Shown: piece after piece, positions 34,277 to 42,721 of the stretch | Layout of the letters: each line of letters begins with the position of its first letter | Position numbering within the stretch: the stretch's first letter is position 1 | Source of the DNA: Mycolicibacterium holsaticum DSM 44478 = JCM 12374 | GTDB lineage: Bacteria > Actinomycetota > Actinomycetes > Mycobacteriales > Mycobacteriaceae | Reading direction: 5' to 3' | Assembly: GCF_019645835.1 (NCBI RefSeq) | Contig: NZ_CP080998.1 | Coordinates: 1,612,001-1,676,000, forward strand | DNA length: 64,000 nt | Translations under genes and position numbers: made by a program | Notes under the pieces: model-generated | Database searches by the model: none | What the model was told of the DNA's origin: nothing | The model's input: only the letters and a program-made list of their open reading frames with translations

Positions 34277-36044
34277 GGCGTTCGATCACACCGTCGATGT
34301 GCTCGTCGTCGGGTCCGGCGGTGGCGGTATGACCGCGGCGCTGGCCGCCGACGCGTTCGGCCTCGACACGCTGGTCGTGGAGAAGTCACCGCAGTTCGGC
34401 GGCTCCACCGCGCTGTCGGGCGGGGGGATCTGGGTGCCCGGGGCACCGTCGCAACGCCAACAGGGCTATACCCCTGACCCCGACGGTGTCGTGGAATACC
34501 TGCGCCGGATCACCGGCGGCCTGGTCAGCGACGAGCGGCTGACCCAGTACGTCCGCTCCGCACCGGAGATGATGGAGTTCCTGGAGAAGCTCAGCCCCTG
34601 GTTCGAGTTCGTCTGGAAACCGGGCTACGCCGACTACTATCCCGAACTGCCCGGCGGCTCCGAGTTGGGCAGCACCATCAACGTGCCGGCCATCGATCTG
34701 CGCAAGCTCGGCGACGAAGAGCAGAACCTGCTGCAACCGCTGGCTCTGGCGCCCAAGGGAATCTGGTTCGCGCCCAAGGACCTTCGGTTGTTCTACCAGG
34801 TGCGACAGAACTGGCGGGGTAAGGCCGTGCTCGTCAAGCTGATCTGGCGGATGGTCCGCGCGCGGGTGTTCGGGGACCGGATGGCCGCTATCGGTCAGTC
34901 GCTGGCCGCGCGCATGCGACTGGCCCTCAAACAGCAAAACGTCCCGCTGTGGCTGAGCGCGCCCATGACCGAGCTGATCACCGACGTCGACGGCGCCGTG
35001 ACGGGCGCCGTGATCGAGCGCGACGGCCGCGCGCAGCGCATCGGCGCGCGTCGCGGCGTGATCCTGGCCGCCGGCGGCTTCGACCACGACATGCAGTGGC
35101 GCAGACAGCACCTGCCGGTACTCGACCGGGTCCGTGATCTCGCCGGTGCGGACAAAGACTGGAGCTTCGGCAACCCGGCCAATATGGGCGAGGGTATCCG
35201 CGCGGGGGAGAAGGTCGGCGCCGCCACCGAACTGCTCGACGAGGCATGGTGGTTCCCGGCTATCTGCTGGCCCGACGGCCGACTGCAGTTCATGCTGAAC
35301 GAGCGGATGATGCCCGCGCAGTTCGTGGTCAACGGGGCCGGCGAGCGGTTCATCAACGAAGCCGCGCCCTACATGGATTTCGCGCACGCGATGATCGAAG
35401 GGCAGCGCACGGGGGTCACCCACATCCCGTGCTGGCTGATCACCGACATCGGCTCGTTTCACCGCTACGTCGTCGCCGGCCACCTGCCGATCCCGAAGAT
35501 CCCGTTCGCGCCGGTGCCCACCGGTTGGAAGGTGCCCAAGGCGTGGCTGGATTCCGGCGTCGTACACGAAGCCACCAACTGGGAAGAACTGGCGGACAAG
35601 ATCGGTGTGCCCAGAGACCAATTGCGCCAAACCGCTGAGCGGTTCAACGCGCTGGCGCGCGCCGGCCACGACGACGACTTCAACCGCGGTGAGTCCGCCT
35701 ACGACAACTACTACGGCGACCCGACGCTGCCCAATCCGAACCTGCATCCGCTGGGCAAACCGCCGTACTACGCGTTCCAGATCATCCTCGGTGATCTCGG
35801 AACGTCCGGCGGCCTGCGCACCGACGAGCACGCCAGGGTGCTGCGTGGTGACGACAGCATCGTCAAGAACCTCTACGCGGTGGGCAACACGGCGGCGGCC
35901 GTGATGGGCCGCAGCTACGCCGGAGCCGGTGCGACCATCGGTCCCGCAATGACATTCGGCTATGTGGCGGCCAAACACATCGCCGAGCAGCCGACCGACC
36001 CGGCCGTCACCGGCCGTCGCCAAGACCGATCCGACCGTCGATAA
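34269..36044 (+). CDS. 3-ketosteroid-delta-1-dehydrogenase-like flavoprotein
   Basis: This 591-aa flavoprotein starts [19 protein letters not shown] and ends its FAD domain with [17 protein letters not shown]. Length, the [14 protein letters not shown] segment and [13 protein letters not shown] fit the KstD family. Such enzymes desaturate ring A of 3-oxosteroids, which is the step that leads to aromatisation and then hydroxylase and extradiol attack. The hydroxylase and dioxygenase directly upstream (8-base overlap) fit that logic. A true steroid substrate is inference; terpenoid or decalin ketones are alternatives. Confidence 0.87.
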   Translation: MSEAFDHTVDVLVVGSGGGGMTAALAADAFGLDTLVVEKSPQFGGSTALSGGGIWVPGAPSQRQQGYTPDPDGVVEYLRRITGGLVSDERLTQYVRSAPEMMEFLEKLSPWFEFVWKPGYADYYPELPGGSELGSTINVPAIDLRKLGDEEQNLLQPLALAPKGIWFAPKDLRLFYQVRQNWRGKAVLVKLIWRMVRARVFGDRMAAIGQSLAARMRLALKQQNVPLWLSAPMTELITDVDGAVTGAVIERDGRAQRIGARRGVILAAGGFDHDMQWRRQHLPVLDRVRDLAGADKDWSFGNPANMGEGIRAGEKVGAATELLDEAWWFPAICWPDGRLQFMLNERMMPAQFVVNGAGERFINEAAPYMDFAHAMIEGQRTGVTHIPCWLITDIGSFHRYVVAGHLPIPKIPFAPVPTGWKVPKAWLDSGVVHEATNWEELADKIGVPRDQLRQTAERFNALARAGHDDDFNRGESAYDNYYGDPTLPNPNLHPLGKPPYYAFQIILGDLGTSGGLRTDEHARVLRGDDSIVKNLYAVGNTAAAVMGRSYAGAGATIGPAMTFGYVAAKHIAEQPTDPAVTGRRQDRSDRR

Positions 36045-36062
36045 AGATCGAAAGGTAACCAA

Positions 36063-37394
36063 ATGAGGATCTCGCTGTTCTACGAATTCCCGCTACCGCG
36101 GCCGTGGAGTGACGACGACGAACACAAGCTTTTCCAGGACGGTCTCGACGAGGTCGAGCTTGCCGACAAGGCCGGCTTCTCGACGGTGTGGCTCACCGAA
36201 CACCATTTCCTCGAGGAGTACTGTCACTCCACCGCGCCGGAGATCTTCTTGTCGGCGGCCAGCCAACGCACCGAGAACATCCGGCTGGGGTTCGGCATCA
36301 TGCACCTGCCTCCGGTTGTCAACCACCCCGCCCGCGTCGCCGAGCGCGTCGCCACCCTCGACCTGGTTTCGAACGGTCGCGTCGAGTTCGGCACCGGAGA
36401 GTCCTCGTCGGTCGGCGAACTGGGCGGGTTCGGGATCGACCCCGCCGACAAACGTGCCATGTGGGAAGAGGCGCTGGAGGTCTCGATCCGCTGCATGACC
36501 GAGGAACCGTTCACCGGATACTCCGGCCAGCACATCGAGATGCCTGCGCGCAACGTCGTACCCAAGCCGCTGCAGAAGCCGCACCCACCGGTCTGGGTGG
36601 CCTGCACCCGCCCCGCATCCGTCGCGATGGCGGCGCAAAAGGGCCTGGGCGCGCTGAGTTTCGCCTACACCGGCCCCGGCCCGCTGACCGAGCGGGTCAA
36701 CGGCTACTACAAGGAGTTCGAGGAGAACGGTGTCCCGGTGACACCGCAGATGAACCCGAACATCCTGGCCATCGGCGGCGATCTGTCGATGATGGTGGCC
36801 CCTACCGACGAGCAGGCCATCGAACGGCTCGGCAAGGGCGGCGGGTTCTTCGCGTTCGGCATCATGCACTACTACATGACCGGAATGCACACACCGGGCC
36901 GAACAGGTGTGTGGAAGCGCCATCTCGAGGAGATCGAGAAAGACCCGAGCATCGTCTACGGCCCCGACCGCGGCCCCATCGGCAGCCCGGCCACCGTGCG
37001 CGAGTTCCTACGCGGCTACGAGCAAAGCGGTGTGGACGAACTCATCCTGCTGCTGACACCGCGCAGGCATGAAGAGACGATGGAGTCGATCGAGCTGATG
37101 GGCAAGGAGGTGCTGCCCGAGTTCATCGAACGTGACCAGAAGGCCGCCGCCGAGAAGGCCAAGCGCCTCGAACCCATCCTCGAGAAGGCCGAGGCCCGGC
37201 GGCCCGAGTCGACGTCGCCCATGTTCGACGAGAGCTATGCGTTCGGCGGGCTGCCCACCGGCCGCCAGAACTACACCGCCAACGAGGTCGCCCTGGCGAT
37301 GGACGAGATGACCGAGGGCATCGAGACGGCGGCCAAGAAGCTGAAGTCAGGAGAAGGGTGGACGAGCCGCAACCCGGCCGCCGATCAGAGCTGA
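36063..37394 (+). CDS. LLM-class flavin-dependent monooxygenase
   Basis: This 443-aa bacterial luciferase-like protein has RISLFYEFPLPRPW, the strand TVWLTEHHFLEEY, LGFGIMHLPPVVNHPARVAE and VEFGTGESSSVGE. It is longer than most LLM proteins (330-380 aa), with an extra helical, charged C-terminus (residues about 355-443, rich in E/K/R). The operon position suggests a Baeyer-Villiger-like or hydroxylating step using FMNH2 or F420H2. A reductase is not adjacent. AAAGGTAACC precedes the ATG as a weak site. Confidence 0.87.
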   Translation: MRISLFYEFPLPRPWSDDDEHKLFQDGLDEVELADKAGFSTVWLTEHHFLEEYCHSTAPEIFLSAASQRTENIRLGFGIMHLPPVVNHPARVAERVATLDLVSNGRVEFGTGESSSVGELGGFGIDPADKRAMWEEALEVSIRCMTEEPFTGYSGQHIEMPARNVVPKPLQKPHPPVWVACTRPASVAMAAQKGLGALSFAYTGPGPLTERVNGYYKEFEENGVPVTPQMNPNILAIGGDLSMMVAPTDEQAIERLGKGGGFFAFGIMHYYMTGMHTPGRTGVWKRHLEEIEKDPSIVYGPDRGPIGSPATVREFLRGYEQSGVDELILLLTPRRHEETMESIELMGKEVLPEFIERDQKAAAEKAKRLEPILEKAEARRPESTSPMFDESYAFGGLPTGRQNYTANEVALAMDEMTEGIETAAKKLKSGEGWTSRNPAADQS

Positions 37395-37397
37395 CCG

Positions 37398-38216
37398 ATG
37401 GGCCAGATTGCCGACTTATGGCGCTACGACGGCCGCCGGGTCGTGGTCACCGGATGCTCCTCGGGCATCGGGGAACAGGTCGCACGCCAGGTCTGTGAAC
37501 TCGGTGCGGAGGTGGTCGGGCTCGACATCCGGCCACCCGCAGTGCCATTCGGCCGGTTCGTTTCGCTCGACCTGTCCGATCCGGCCTCGATCGATGCGGC
37601 GGTCGCGTCGATCGGGGGCCGGGTGGACGCCCTGTTCAACGTGGCCGGGGTGTCATCGGGCATCGGTGACCCGCTGCGGGTGGTGACGATCAACTTCCTC
37701 GGCACTCGCCAGTTCACCGAGGCGCTGGTGCCGTCGATGCCGCCCGGGTCCTCGATCGCCAACGTGTCGTCGCTGGCGGCGTCGGGATACCGGCAGAACG
37801 CCGACGTCACCGCCGGGCTGGTCGCCACCGCGACCACTGCCGACGGAATCCAGTGGTGTAAAAGCCATCCCGACGCCGTCGCCGACGGCGGTGGCTACCG
37901 GCTGTCCAAGGAGGCGATCATCCTGTACGGGATGGCCAACGTCGCGATGCTGGGCGCCAAGGGAATCCGGATCAACTGCACGGCGCCCGGGGTCACCGAC
38001 ACGCCGATCCTCGACCAGTTGCGCAGCGCCTACGGTCAGGAGTTCCTGGATGCCTTCAAAACCCCGCTGGGCCGCACCGCCGGACCGGAAGAACAGGCCA
38101 GCGTGCTGGTGTTCCTGAACAGCCGCGCCGCCAGCTACATCACCGGACAGGTGATCTGGGTGGATGGTGGCACAATCGGCGAGACCGACCTTGCCGGGTC
38201 GGTGCCGCGACGATGA
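37398..38216 (+). CDS. SDR oxidoreductase, 3-alpha-HSD-like
   Basis: This 272-aa SDR has TGCSSGIG, NVAGVSSG, the catalytic Ser in ANVSSLAASGY and YRLSK. The sequence before the Tyr has an insert (QNADVTAGLVATATT... SHPDAVADGGG) typical of the 3-alpha-hydroxysteroid / coniferyl-alcohol dehydrogenase subgroup. The ATG lies 3 bases after the LLM stop, so the genes are coupled. It would interconvert a ring alcohol and ketone for the KstD-like or LLM enzyme. Confidence 0.87.
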   Translation: MGQIADLWRYDGRRVVVTGCSSGIGEQVARQVCELGAEVVGLDIRPPAVPFGRFVSLDLSDPASIDAAVASIGGRVDALFNVAGVSSGIGDPLRVVTINFLGTRQFTEALVPSMPPGSSIANVSSLAASGYRQNADVTAGLVATATTADGIQWCKSHPDAVADGGGYRLSKEAIILYGMANVAMLGAKGIRINCTAPGVTDTPILDQLRSAYGQEFLDAFKTPLGRTAGPEEQASVLVFLNSRAASYITGQVIWVDGGTIGETDLAGSVPRR

Positions 38217-38232
38217 CGACGAGGGACGAGTA

Positions 38233-39228
38233 ATGGCCACCATGAAAGACTTTCGCCGCGTCGCCGAGGAGGTCCGCAACTGGGGACGATGGGGCGACGA
38301 CGACGAGTTGGGTACGCTCAACTTCATCACCCGGGACAAGGTGGCCGAAGCGGCCGCCACCGTCCGCCAGGGCAAGGTGATCCCGCTGGGCGGTGACTTC
38401 GGCTCAGCGGGCCCCCAGGGTGCGTTTCAGTTCCGACAGAACCCCGTTCACGTCATGACCGTCGACGGCGGTGATGCGAACACCCTGGTTCAGTATGCAC
38501 CGCAGTGGCTGCGCAACTCCGTCGCGCAGCAGCTGAGTTCGTTCTTCGCCGACAACCCGTTCCGCTTCAACGACGACATGATCGTGATGCCGCTGCAGGC
38601 CGGCACCCAATGGGACGCGCTGTCGCACGTCTACTACGAGGACAAGCTCTACAACGGTTTCCCTGCGGACTCGGTGACCAGTTTCGGCGCCTTCCACTGC
38701 GGTATCGACAAGGTCGACGTCAAGGGCATCACCTCGCGCGGCGTGTTGCTCGACGTGGTGGCGCACCGCGGCGCCGACGTGTTCTGCGAGCCCGGAAACC
38801 CCATCACCCCAGCAGAACTCGACGACATCGCGAACAGCCAGGGTGTGCAGATCCGGCGCGGCGACATCGTCGTCGTCCATACCGGGTGGTGGACGCGGTT
38901 CCTGTCCACCGGCGACGGCGCCGAGCCCGGCTCCGGCCTGGACTGGATATGCGCGTCGTGGCTGCACGACAACGAGGTCGCGGCGGTGGCCGCTGACAAC
39001 CTCATGGTCGAAGATCCCGATCCGGCCAACGGCGTGGAAGGCACCTTCCTGCCGATGCACATGCTCTGTCTGCGCGATATGGGCCTGATGCTGGGCGAGT
39101 ACTGGGATCTGACCGGTCTGGCTGCCGACTGCGCCGCCGACGGCGTCTACGAATTTCAGCTGATCGCACCACCGTTGAAGGTGGTCGGCGCGGTCGGCGC
39201 ACCCGTCAGCCCGATCGCGATCAAGTAG
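38233..39228 (+). CDS. Cyclase-family (kynurenine formamidase fold) hydrolase
   Basis: This 331-aa protein belongs to the Cyclase family of metal-dependent hydrolases, but its metal motif reads QAGTQWDALSHV where the canonical form is HxGTHxDxPxH. Two His are therefore Gln, while the Asp and last His remain. The variant GTQWDALSH is, as far as I recall, common in uncharacterised long members. The ATG at 38233 lies 16 bases after the SDR stop. A role in hydrolysing a lactone or cyclic ketone product of the preceding enzymes is plausible, not shown. Confidence 0.82.
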   Translation: MATMKDFRRVAEEVRNWGRWGDDDELGTLNFITRDKVAEAAATVRQGKVIPLGGDFGSAGPQGAFQFRQNPVHVMTVDGGDANTLVQYAPQWLRNSVAQQLSSFFADNPFRFNDDMIVMPLQAGTQWDALSHVYYEDKLYNGFPADSVTSFGAFHCGIDKVDVKGITSRGVLLDVVAHRGADVFCEPGNPITPAELDDIANSQGVQIRRGDIVVVHTGWWTRFLSTGDGAEPGSGLDWICASWLHDNEVAAVAADNLMVEDPDPANGVEGTFLPMHMLCLRDMGLMLGEYWDLTGLAADCAADGVYEFQLIAPPLKVVGAVGAPVSPIAIK

Positions 39229-40077
39229 GTGCACAGCGTGACGGCATTCGAACGCAAGACCGTGCTGGTCGACGGGCTGGTCACGAGTTATCTCGAGGCC
39301 GGGCAGGGTGATCCGGTGGTCCTGCTGCACGGCGGCGAGTTCGGCGCCAGCGCGGAGCTCGGGTGGGAACGCAACATCGCCGCGCTGGCCGAACATCATC
39401 GGGTGCTGGCCCCCGACATGCTCGGCTTCGGCGGAACAGCCAAGGTCGTCGACTTCACCGACGGCCGCGGCATGCGGCTGCGGCACATCGCACGGTTCTG
39501 TGCCGAGTTGGGAGTCGGCTCCGCGCACTTCGTCGGCAACTCGATGGGTGCGGTCAACCTGTACGTCGACACCACGTCGGACTCACCGGTGCTGCCGGTG
39601 CGCAGCATGGTGACGATCTGCGGCGGCGGCGAGATTCAGCGCAACGAGTTCTCGGCTGCACTCTACGATTACGACGCGACGCTGCCTGCCATGCGCAAGA
39701 TCGTCGAGGCCCTGTTTTACCGCCCGTCCTATCCCGCCGACGAGGCGTACGTCGCGCGGCGCTACGAGTCCAGCATCATGCCGGGCGCTTGGGAGGCGTT
39801 GGCGGCGGCGCGGTTTCGCCGTCCCGGTCTGAATGCCCCACCGCTGCCCTCGAGCGCGCGGCCCTACGACCGGATCACGGTGCCCACGCTGGTGGTCGAA
39901 GGGGGTGGCGACAAGCTACTGCCCGCGGGCTGGGCGGCCGCGATCGCCGGCCAGATCCGCGGCGCCCGGTCGGCCGTGGTGGACGCCGCCGGGCATTGCC
40001 CGCAGATCGAACAACCCGACGTCGTCAACGCGTTGCTGCTGGAGTTCCTGGCCGAGCACGAGGTCGCATCCGCATGA
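39229..40077 (+). CDS. Alpha/beta hydrolase (MCP-hydrolase-like)
   Basis: This hydrolase has about 282 aa from GTG 39229, or 279 aa from GTG 39238; no strong ribosome-binding site distinguishes them. Catalytic elements are LLHGGEFGAS (oxyanion), the nucleophile in VGNSMGAVN, an Asp in EGGGDKLLPAG and His in AAGHCPQIE. It is a second C-C or ester hydrolase in the operon besides the one at 30857. Two hydrolases could act on successive ring-opened products. The gene starts directly at the stop of the cyclase-family gene. Confidence 0.85.
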   Translation: MHSVTAFERKTVLVDGLVTSYLEAGQGDPVVLLHGGEFGASAELGWERNIAALAEHHRVLAPDMLGFGGTAKVVDFTDGRGMRLRHIARFCAELGVGSAHFVGNSMGAVNLYVDTTSDSPVLPVRSMVTICGGGEIQRNEFSAALYDYDATLPAMRKIVEALFYRPSYPADEAYVARRYESSIMPGAWEALAAARFRRPGLNAPPLPSSARPYDRITVPTLVVEGGGDKLLPAGWAAAIAGQIRGARSAVVDAAGHCPQIEQPDVVNALLLEFLAEHEVASA

Positions 40078-40087
40078 TGCCGAGATC

Positions 40088-40130
40088 GACGTTTCGGCGA
40101 CTTTTACTCGCACTTCCTGTGCGAAACGTC
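40088..40130. repeat. Short nested hairpin between co-directional genes
   Basis: GACGTTTCG at 40088-40096 pairs perfectly with CGAAACGTC at 40122-40130. Inside, CGCAC-TTCCT-GTGCG (40109-40123) forms a smaller stem with a 5-base loop; the two stems overlap at their ends, so they may be alternatives. The element fills most of the 76-base gap between the hydrolase and SDR genes. It could attenuate or stabilise the transcript; no T-tract follows. Confidence 0.6.
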
Positions 40131-40153
40131 CCTTTGGGCGAGTGAGGAGTGAC

Positions 40154-40975
40154 ATGACGGGTGAGTTGGCCGGCAAGGTCGCGGTCGTCACCGGCGGCGC
40201 GTCCGGCCTCGGTGAAGGCCTGGCACGCCGCTTCGCCGCCGAGGGCGCCAAGGTCGTCATCGGCGACATCGACCGCGACGGCGGCACCGCGCTGGCCGCC
40301 GACATCGGCGCCAACGCACATTTCGTCGAGGCCGACGTCGCCGACACCGAACAGGTCAGCGGCCTGGTGTCGACAGCAGTCGAACGCTTCGGCGGCCTGC
40401 ACGTCATGGTCAACAACGCAGGGGTGTCGGGCACCATGCACCGCCGCTTCCTCGACGACGACCTGGCCGACTTCGACACGGTGATGCGGATCAACGTGCG
40501 CGCGGTCATGGCGGGCACCCGCGACGCCGCCCGGCACATGTCCAAGCACGGCGGCGGGTCGATCATCAACCTGACATCGATCGGCGGCATCCAGGCCGGG
40601 GGCGGCGTGATGACCTACCGGGCGTCGAAAGCCGCCGTCATCCAGTTCACCAAGTCGGCCGCGATCGAGTTGGCGCACTACGAGATACGCGTCAACGCCA
40701 TCGCGCCAGGAAACATCCGCACCGCCATCGTGCGCAAGTCGGCCACCGGTGAGGATCTGGAGAAGCTCGAGCAGTTCGAGGCCGCGATCCGCGAACAGAT
40801 GCGCAACGACCGCCCGCTGAAACGGGAAGGCACGATGGAGGACGTCGCCGAAGCGGCGCTCTACTTCGCCACCGACCGGTCGCGCTACGTCACCGGCACG
40901 GTCCTTCCTGTCGACGGTGGCACAGTCGCGGGGAAGGTCATCGTGCGCAAACCGAAGCCCGACAGCGCGAACTAG
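40154..40975 (+). CDS. SDR family oxidoreductase
   Basis: This 273-aa SDR has TGGASGLG, NNAGVSG, Ser in INLTSIGGIQ and YRASK, then the C-terminal VLPVDGGTVAG. The ATG at 40154 follows GAGGAG; a longer frame from 39833 overlaps the hydrolase gene and is rejected. It is the last + strand gene of the ring-cleavage block and may have its own expression because of the hairpin before it. Its stop overlaps the convergent hydrolase stop by four bases. Confidence 0.88.
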   Translation: MTGELAGKVAVVTGGASGLGEGLARRFAAEGAKVVIGDIDRDGGTALAADIGANAHFVEADVADTEQVSGLVSTAVERFGGLHVMVNNAGVSGTMHRRFLDDDLADFDTVMRINVRAVMAGTRDAARHMSKHGGGSIINLTSIGGIQAGGGVMTYRASKAAVIQFTKSAAIELAHYEIRVNAIAPGNIRTAIVRKSATGEDLEKLEQFEAAIREQMRNDRPLKREGTMEDVAEAALYFATDRSRYVTGTVLPVDGGTVAGKVIVRKPKPDSAN

Positions 40976-41700
40976 CCCCCGCCGGCGCCGTCCGCGCGGT
41001 CGGCATGCTCCTTGACCAGCCGCGGAAACCTGCCGCGGTCCGGGCGGAAGATGTCGTGGGGCGAGTCGTTGAACTCGACCAACGTCGCCTGCGGGAACTC
41101 TTGTCGATAGCGCGCCCACTGCTCATCGGTGACCAGAACGCCCTCACCGCTGCGCACCGCCAGCAACGGAAGATCCAGGCGGGCAAGCTCATTCCAGAAC
41201 GACCGCGCTCGGGCGGCCCGAAACGTCTTCATCGCAGCGTCGTAGTCGACGCGCTCGCGTACCGGGATGCCGCGCCAACGCCCGTCCAGCAGCCGACGCG
41301 GTGCGCCGGGCGGCAGTACCCGTTCCTCGGGGAGGTAATCACCGATCGCGAGCGATCGCACCCGGCCGGGGTTGCGCAGCGCCCACTCGATCGCATACGA
41401 CGTGCCCCGCGAAAACGTCACCAGATGAACCTGCCCGCCGGTGACGTCATCGATGACAGCGCCGACATCGGAGGTCAACGCCGCACTGTCGTACCCGTCG
41501 GCCGGGGCGCCGCTGCGGCCGTGCCCCCTGAGTTCGACGACCACGGTCCTCCTGCCGAAGGCGGGCAGGACTTCGGTGTAGTCCTCGGCGAGACATGTCA
41601 TCCCCGGCACGAACACGATCGGTGCGCCGCGATCGTCGCCTCCGGAATCGAGGAAGTGAAGCCGGACGTCGCCGTTGTCGGTGAACCGGGAGACCGCCAT
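40972..41700 (-). CDS. Alpha/beta hydrolase
   Basis: This 242-aa hydrolase has FVPGMTCLAEDY (oxyanion region), GHGRSG, the nucleophile elbow TFSRGTS and a terminal His in NDSPHDIF. The elbow FSRGTS lacks the second Gly of the usual GxSxG. It is divergent from the TetR gene at 41856, and two palindromes lie between them, so it may be controlled by that TetR. Substrate unknown; esterases and lipid hydrolases share the pattern. Confidence 0.83.
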   Translation of the reverse strand: MAVSRFTDNGDVRLHFLDSGGDDRGAPIVFVPGMTCLAEDYTEVLPAFGRRTVVVELRGHGRSGAPADGYDSAALTSDVGAVIDDVTGGQVHLVTFSRGTSYAIEWALRNPGRVRSLAIGDYLPEERVLPPGAPRRLLDGRWRGIPVRERVDYDAAMKTFRAARARSFWNELARLDLPLLAVRSGEGVLVTDEQWARYRQEFPQATLVEFNDSPHDIFRPDRGRFPRLVKEHADRADGAGGG

Positions 41701-41748
41701 GGTCCCGCAACTCTAAGCGGTCGCGACGGCCCGACAGCAGGCCGCCAT

Positions 41749-41797
41749 TGTGCGGTTTCATCCGCGCACCACCGTGTGTCGCGGATGAAAGTGCACA
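41749..41797. promoter_or_regulatory. Large inverted repeat in divergent promoter gap
   Basis: Arms at 41749-41766 and 41780-41797 are 18 bases each and complementary at 16 positions, with a perfect 11-base core (TTTCATCCGCG / CGCGGATGAAA) and a 13-base loop. It lies between the hydrolase (-) and TetR (+) starts. It could be an operator, a transcript hairpin of either gene or a dispersed intergenic repeat. Confidence 0.7.
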
Positions 41798-41812
41798 GTC
41801 GCAGAAGAGAAG

Positions 41813-41834
41813 TTAAATCAATCGCTTGACTTAA
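41813..41834. promoter_or_regulatory. Probable TetR operator
   Basis: TTAAATCAA-TCGC-TTGACTTAA is an inverted repeat with 8 of 9 paired positions in an AT-rich patch, 21 bases upstream of the TetR start. Its size and location fit an autoregulatory TetR site that would also control the divergent hydrolase and the downstream P450 operon. TTGACT within it could be a -35 element. Confidence 0.6.
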
Positions 41835-41855
41835 GCCGGGTGTGGCGGTTGACTA

Positions 41856-42515
41856 GTGACCGTGACCACAGCTCGCAGTGTTCGCGCCGAGCGCGCGAGC
41901 ATCACGCGCGAAGCGATCCTGGCGGCGGCGGAGCGCCTGTTCGCCGAGCACGGCGTATACGCCGTATCCAACCGCCAGGTCAGCGAGGCCGCCGGCCAGG
42001 GCAACAACGCCGCGGTCGGCTACCACTTCGGCACCAAGCTCGATCTGGTCCGGGCGATCGAACAGAAGCACCGGGTGTCGATCGAGCGGCTGCTCGGGCG
42101 AATGGTCGCCGAGACCGCCCAGTCCACGGAGTTGCGCGACTGGATCGCCTGCATGGTGTGCTCGCTCACCGAGCACCTCGATCAGCTCGGCAACCCGACC
42201 TGGTATGCGCGGTTCGCGGCGCAGGCGCTGGCCGACCCCGCGTACCAGAAGATCGTCGTCAGGGATGCGCTGGCATCCCAGGCGCTGCAGCAGGTGGTCG
42301 ACGGCATCACCCGGTGCCTGCCCGAGCTGCCGATGGCCGTGGTCGCCGAACGCAACATCATGGTGCGCAACCTGATGATGCACACCTGCGCGGACTTCGA
42401 GCGTGCGTTCGCCGAGGGCGCCGACATCCGGCGGTCGAACTGGAGCTCGGTGGCATCGGGTCTGATCGACGCGATCGTCGGCCTGTGGAGAGCGCCCGTC
42501 ACCGAGCGGGTGTGA
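41856..42515 (+). CDS. TetR-family transcriptional regulator
   Basis: The protein is about 219 aa from GTG 41856; GTG 41862 is an alternative. The N-terminal helix-turn-helix is clear (ITREAILAAAERLFAEHG, then QVSEAAGQGNNAAVGYHFGTK). The C-terminal domain is alpha-helical with many Met, as in regulators that bind hydrophobic ligands. It is one base from the ferredoxin gene that opens the P450 operon, so it is probably the local regulator of 42517-51843. The palindrome at 41813 is its likely site. Confidence 0.92.
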   Translation: MTVTTARSVRAERASITREAILAAAERLFAEHGVYAVSNRQVSEAAGQGNNAAVGYHFGTKLDLVRAIEQKHRVSIERLLGRMVAETAQSTELRDWIACMVCSLTEHLDQLGNPTWYARFAAQALADPAYQKIVVRDALASQALQQVVDGITRCLPELPMAVVAERNIMVRNLMMHTCADFERAFAEGADIRRSNWSSVASGLIDAIVGLWRAPVTERV

Positions 42516-42516
42516 C

Positions 42517-42711
42517 ATGAAAGTCACCGTCGACCAAGACAAGTGTGTGTCCTCCGGGCAGTGCGTGCTCAACGCCGGCGAGGTCTTCGACCAACGTGAC
42601 GAAGACGGCGTCGTCGTGCTGCTCGACGACAACCCCGTCGGCGCAGACGCCGACAACGCCCGTAAGGCCGCGGCCGCCTGCCCTGCACTAGCCATCCAGA
42701 CCGAGGAGTGA
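42517..42711 (+). CDS. Small [3Fe-4S]/[4Fe-4S] ferredoxin, P450 partner
   Basis: This 64-aa ferredoxin has Cys at about 10 and 16 (DKCVSSGQCV) and a third in ACPALAIQ. The central Cys of the usual CxxCxxC is missing (the spacing is C-x5-C), so a 3Fe-4S cluster is expected, as in mycobacterial P450 ferredoxins. It lies 10 bases before the P450 and is very probably its electron donor. No ferredoxin reductase is seen nearby. Confidence 0.93.
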   Translation: MKVTVDQDKCVSSGQCVLNAGEVFDQRDEDGVVVLLDDNPVGADADNARKAAAACPALAIQTEE

Positions 42712-42721
42712 CAAGACGCCT

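Noticed and set aside
34386..36062. 558-aa open frame on the - strand
   Set aside because: Antisense to the KstD-like gene, with repetitive Val/Asp/Arg composition and no recognisable start context.
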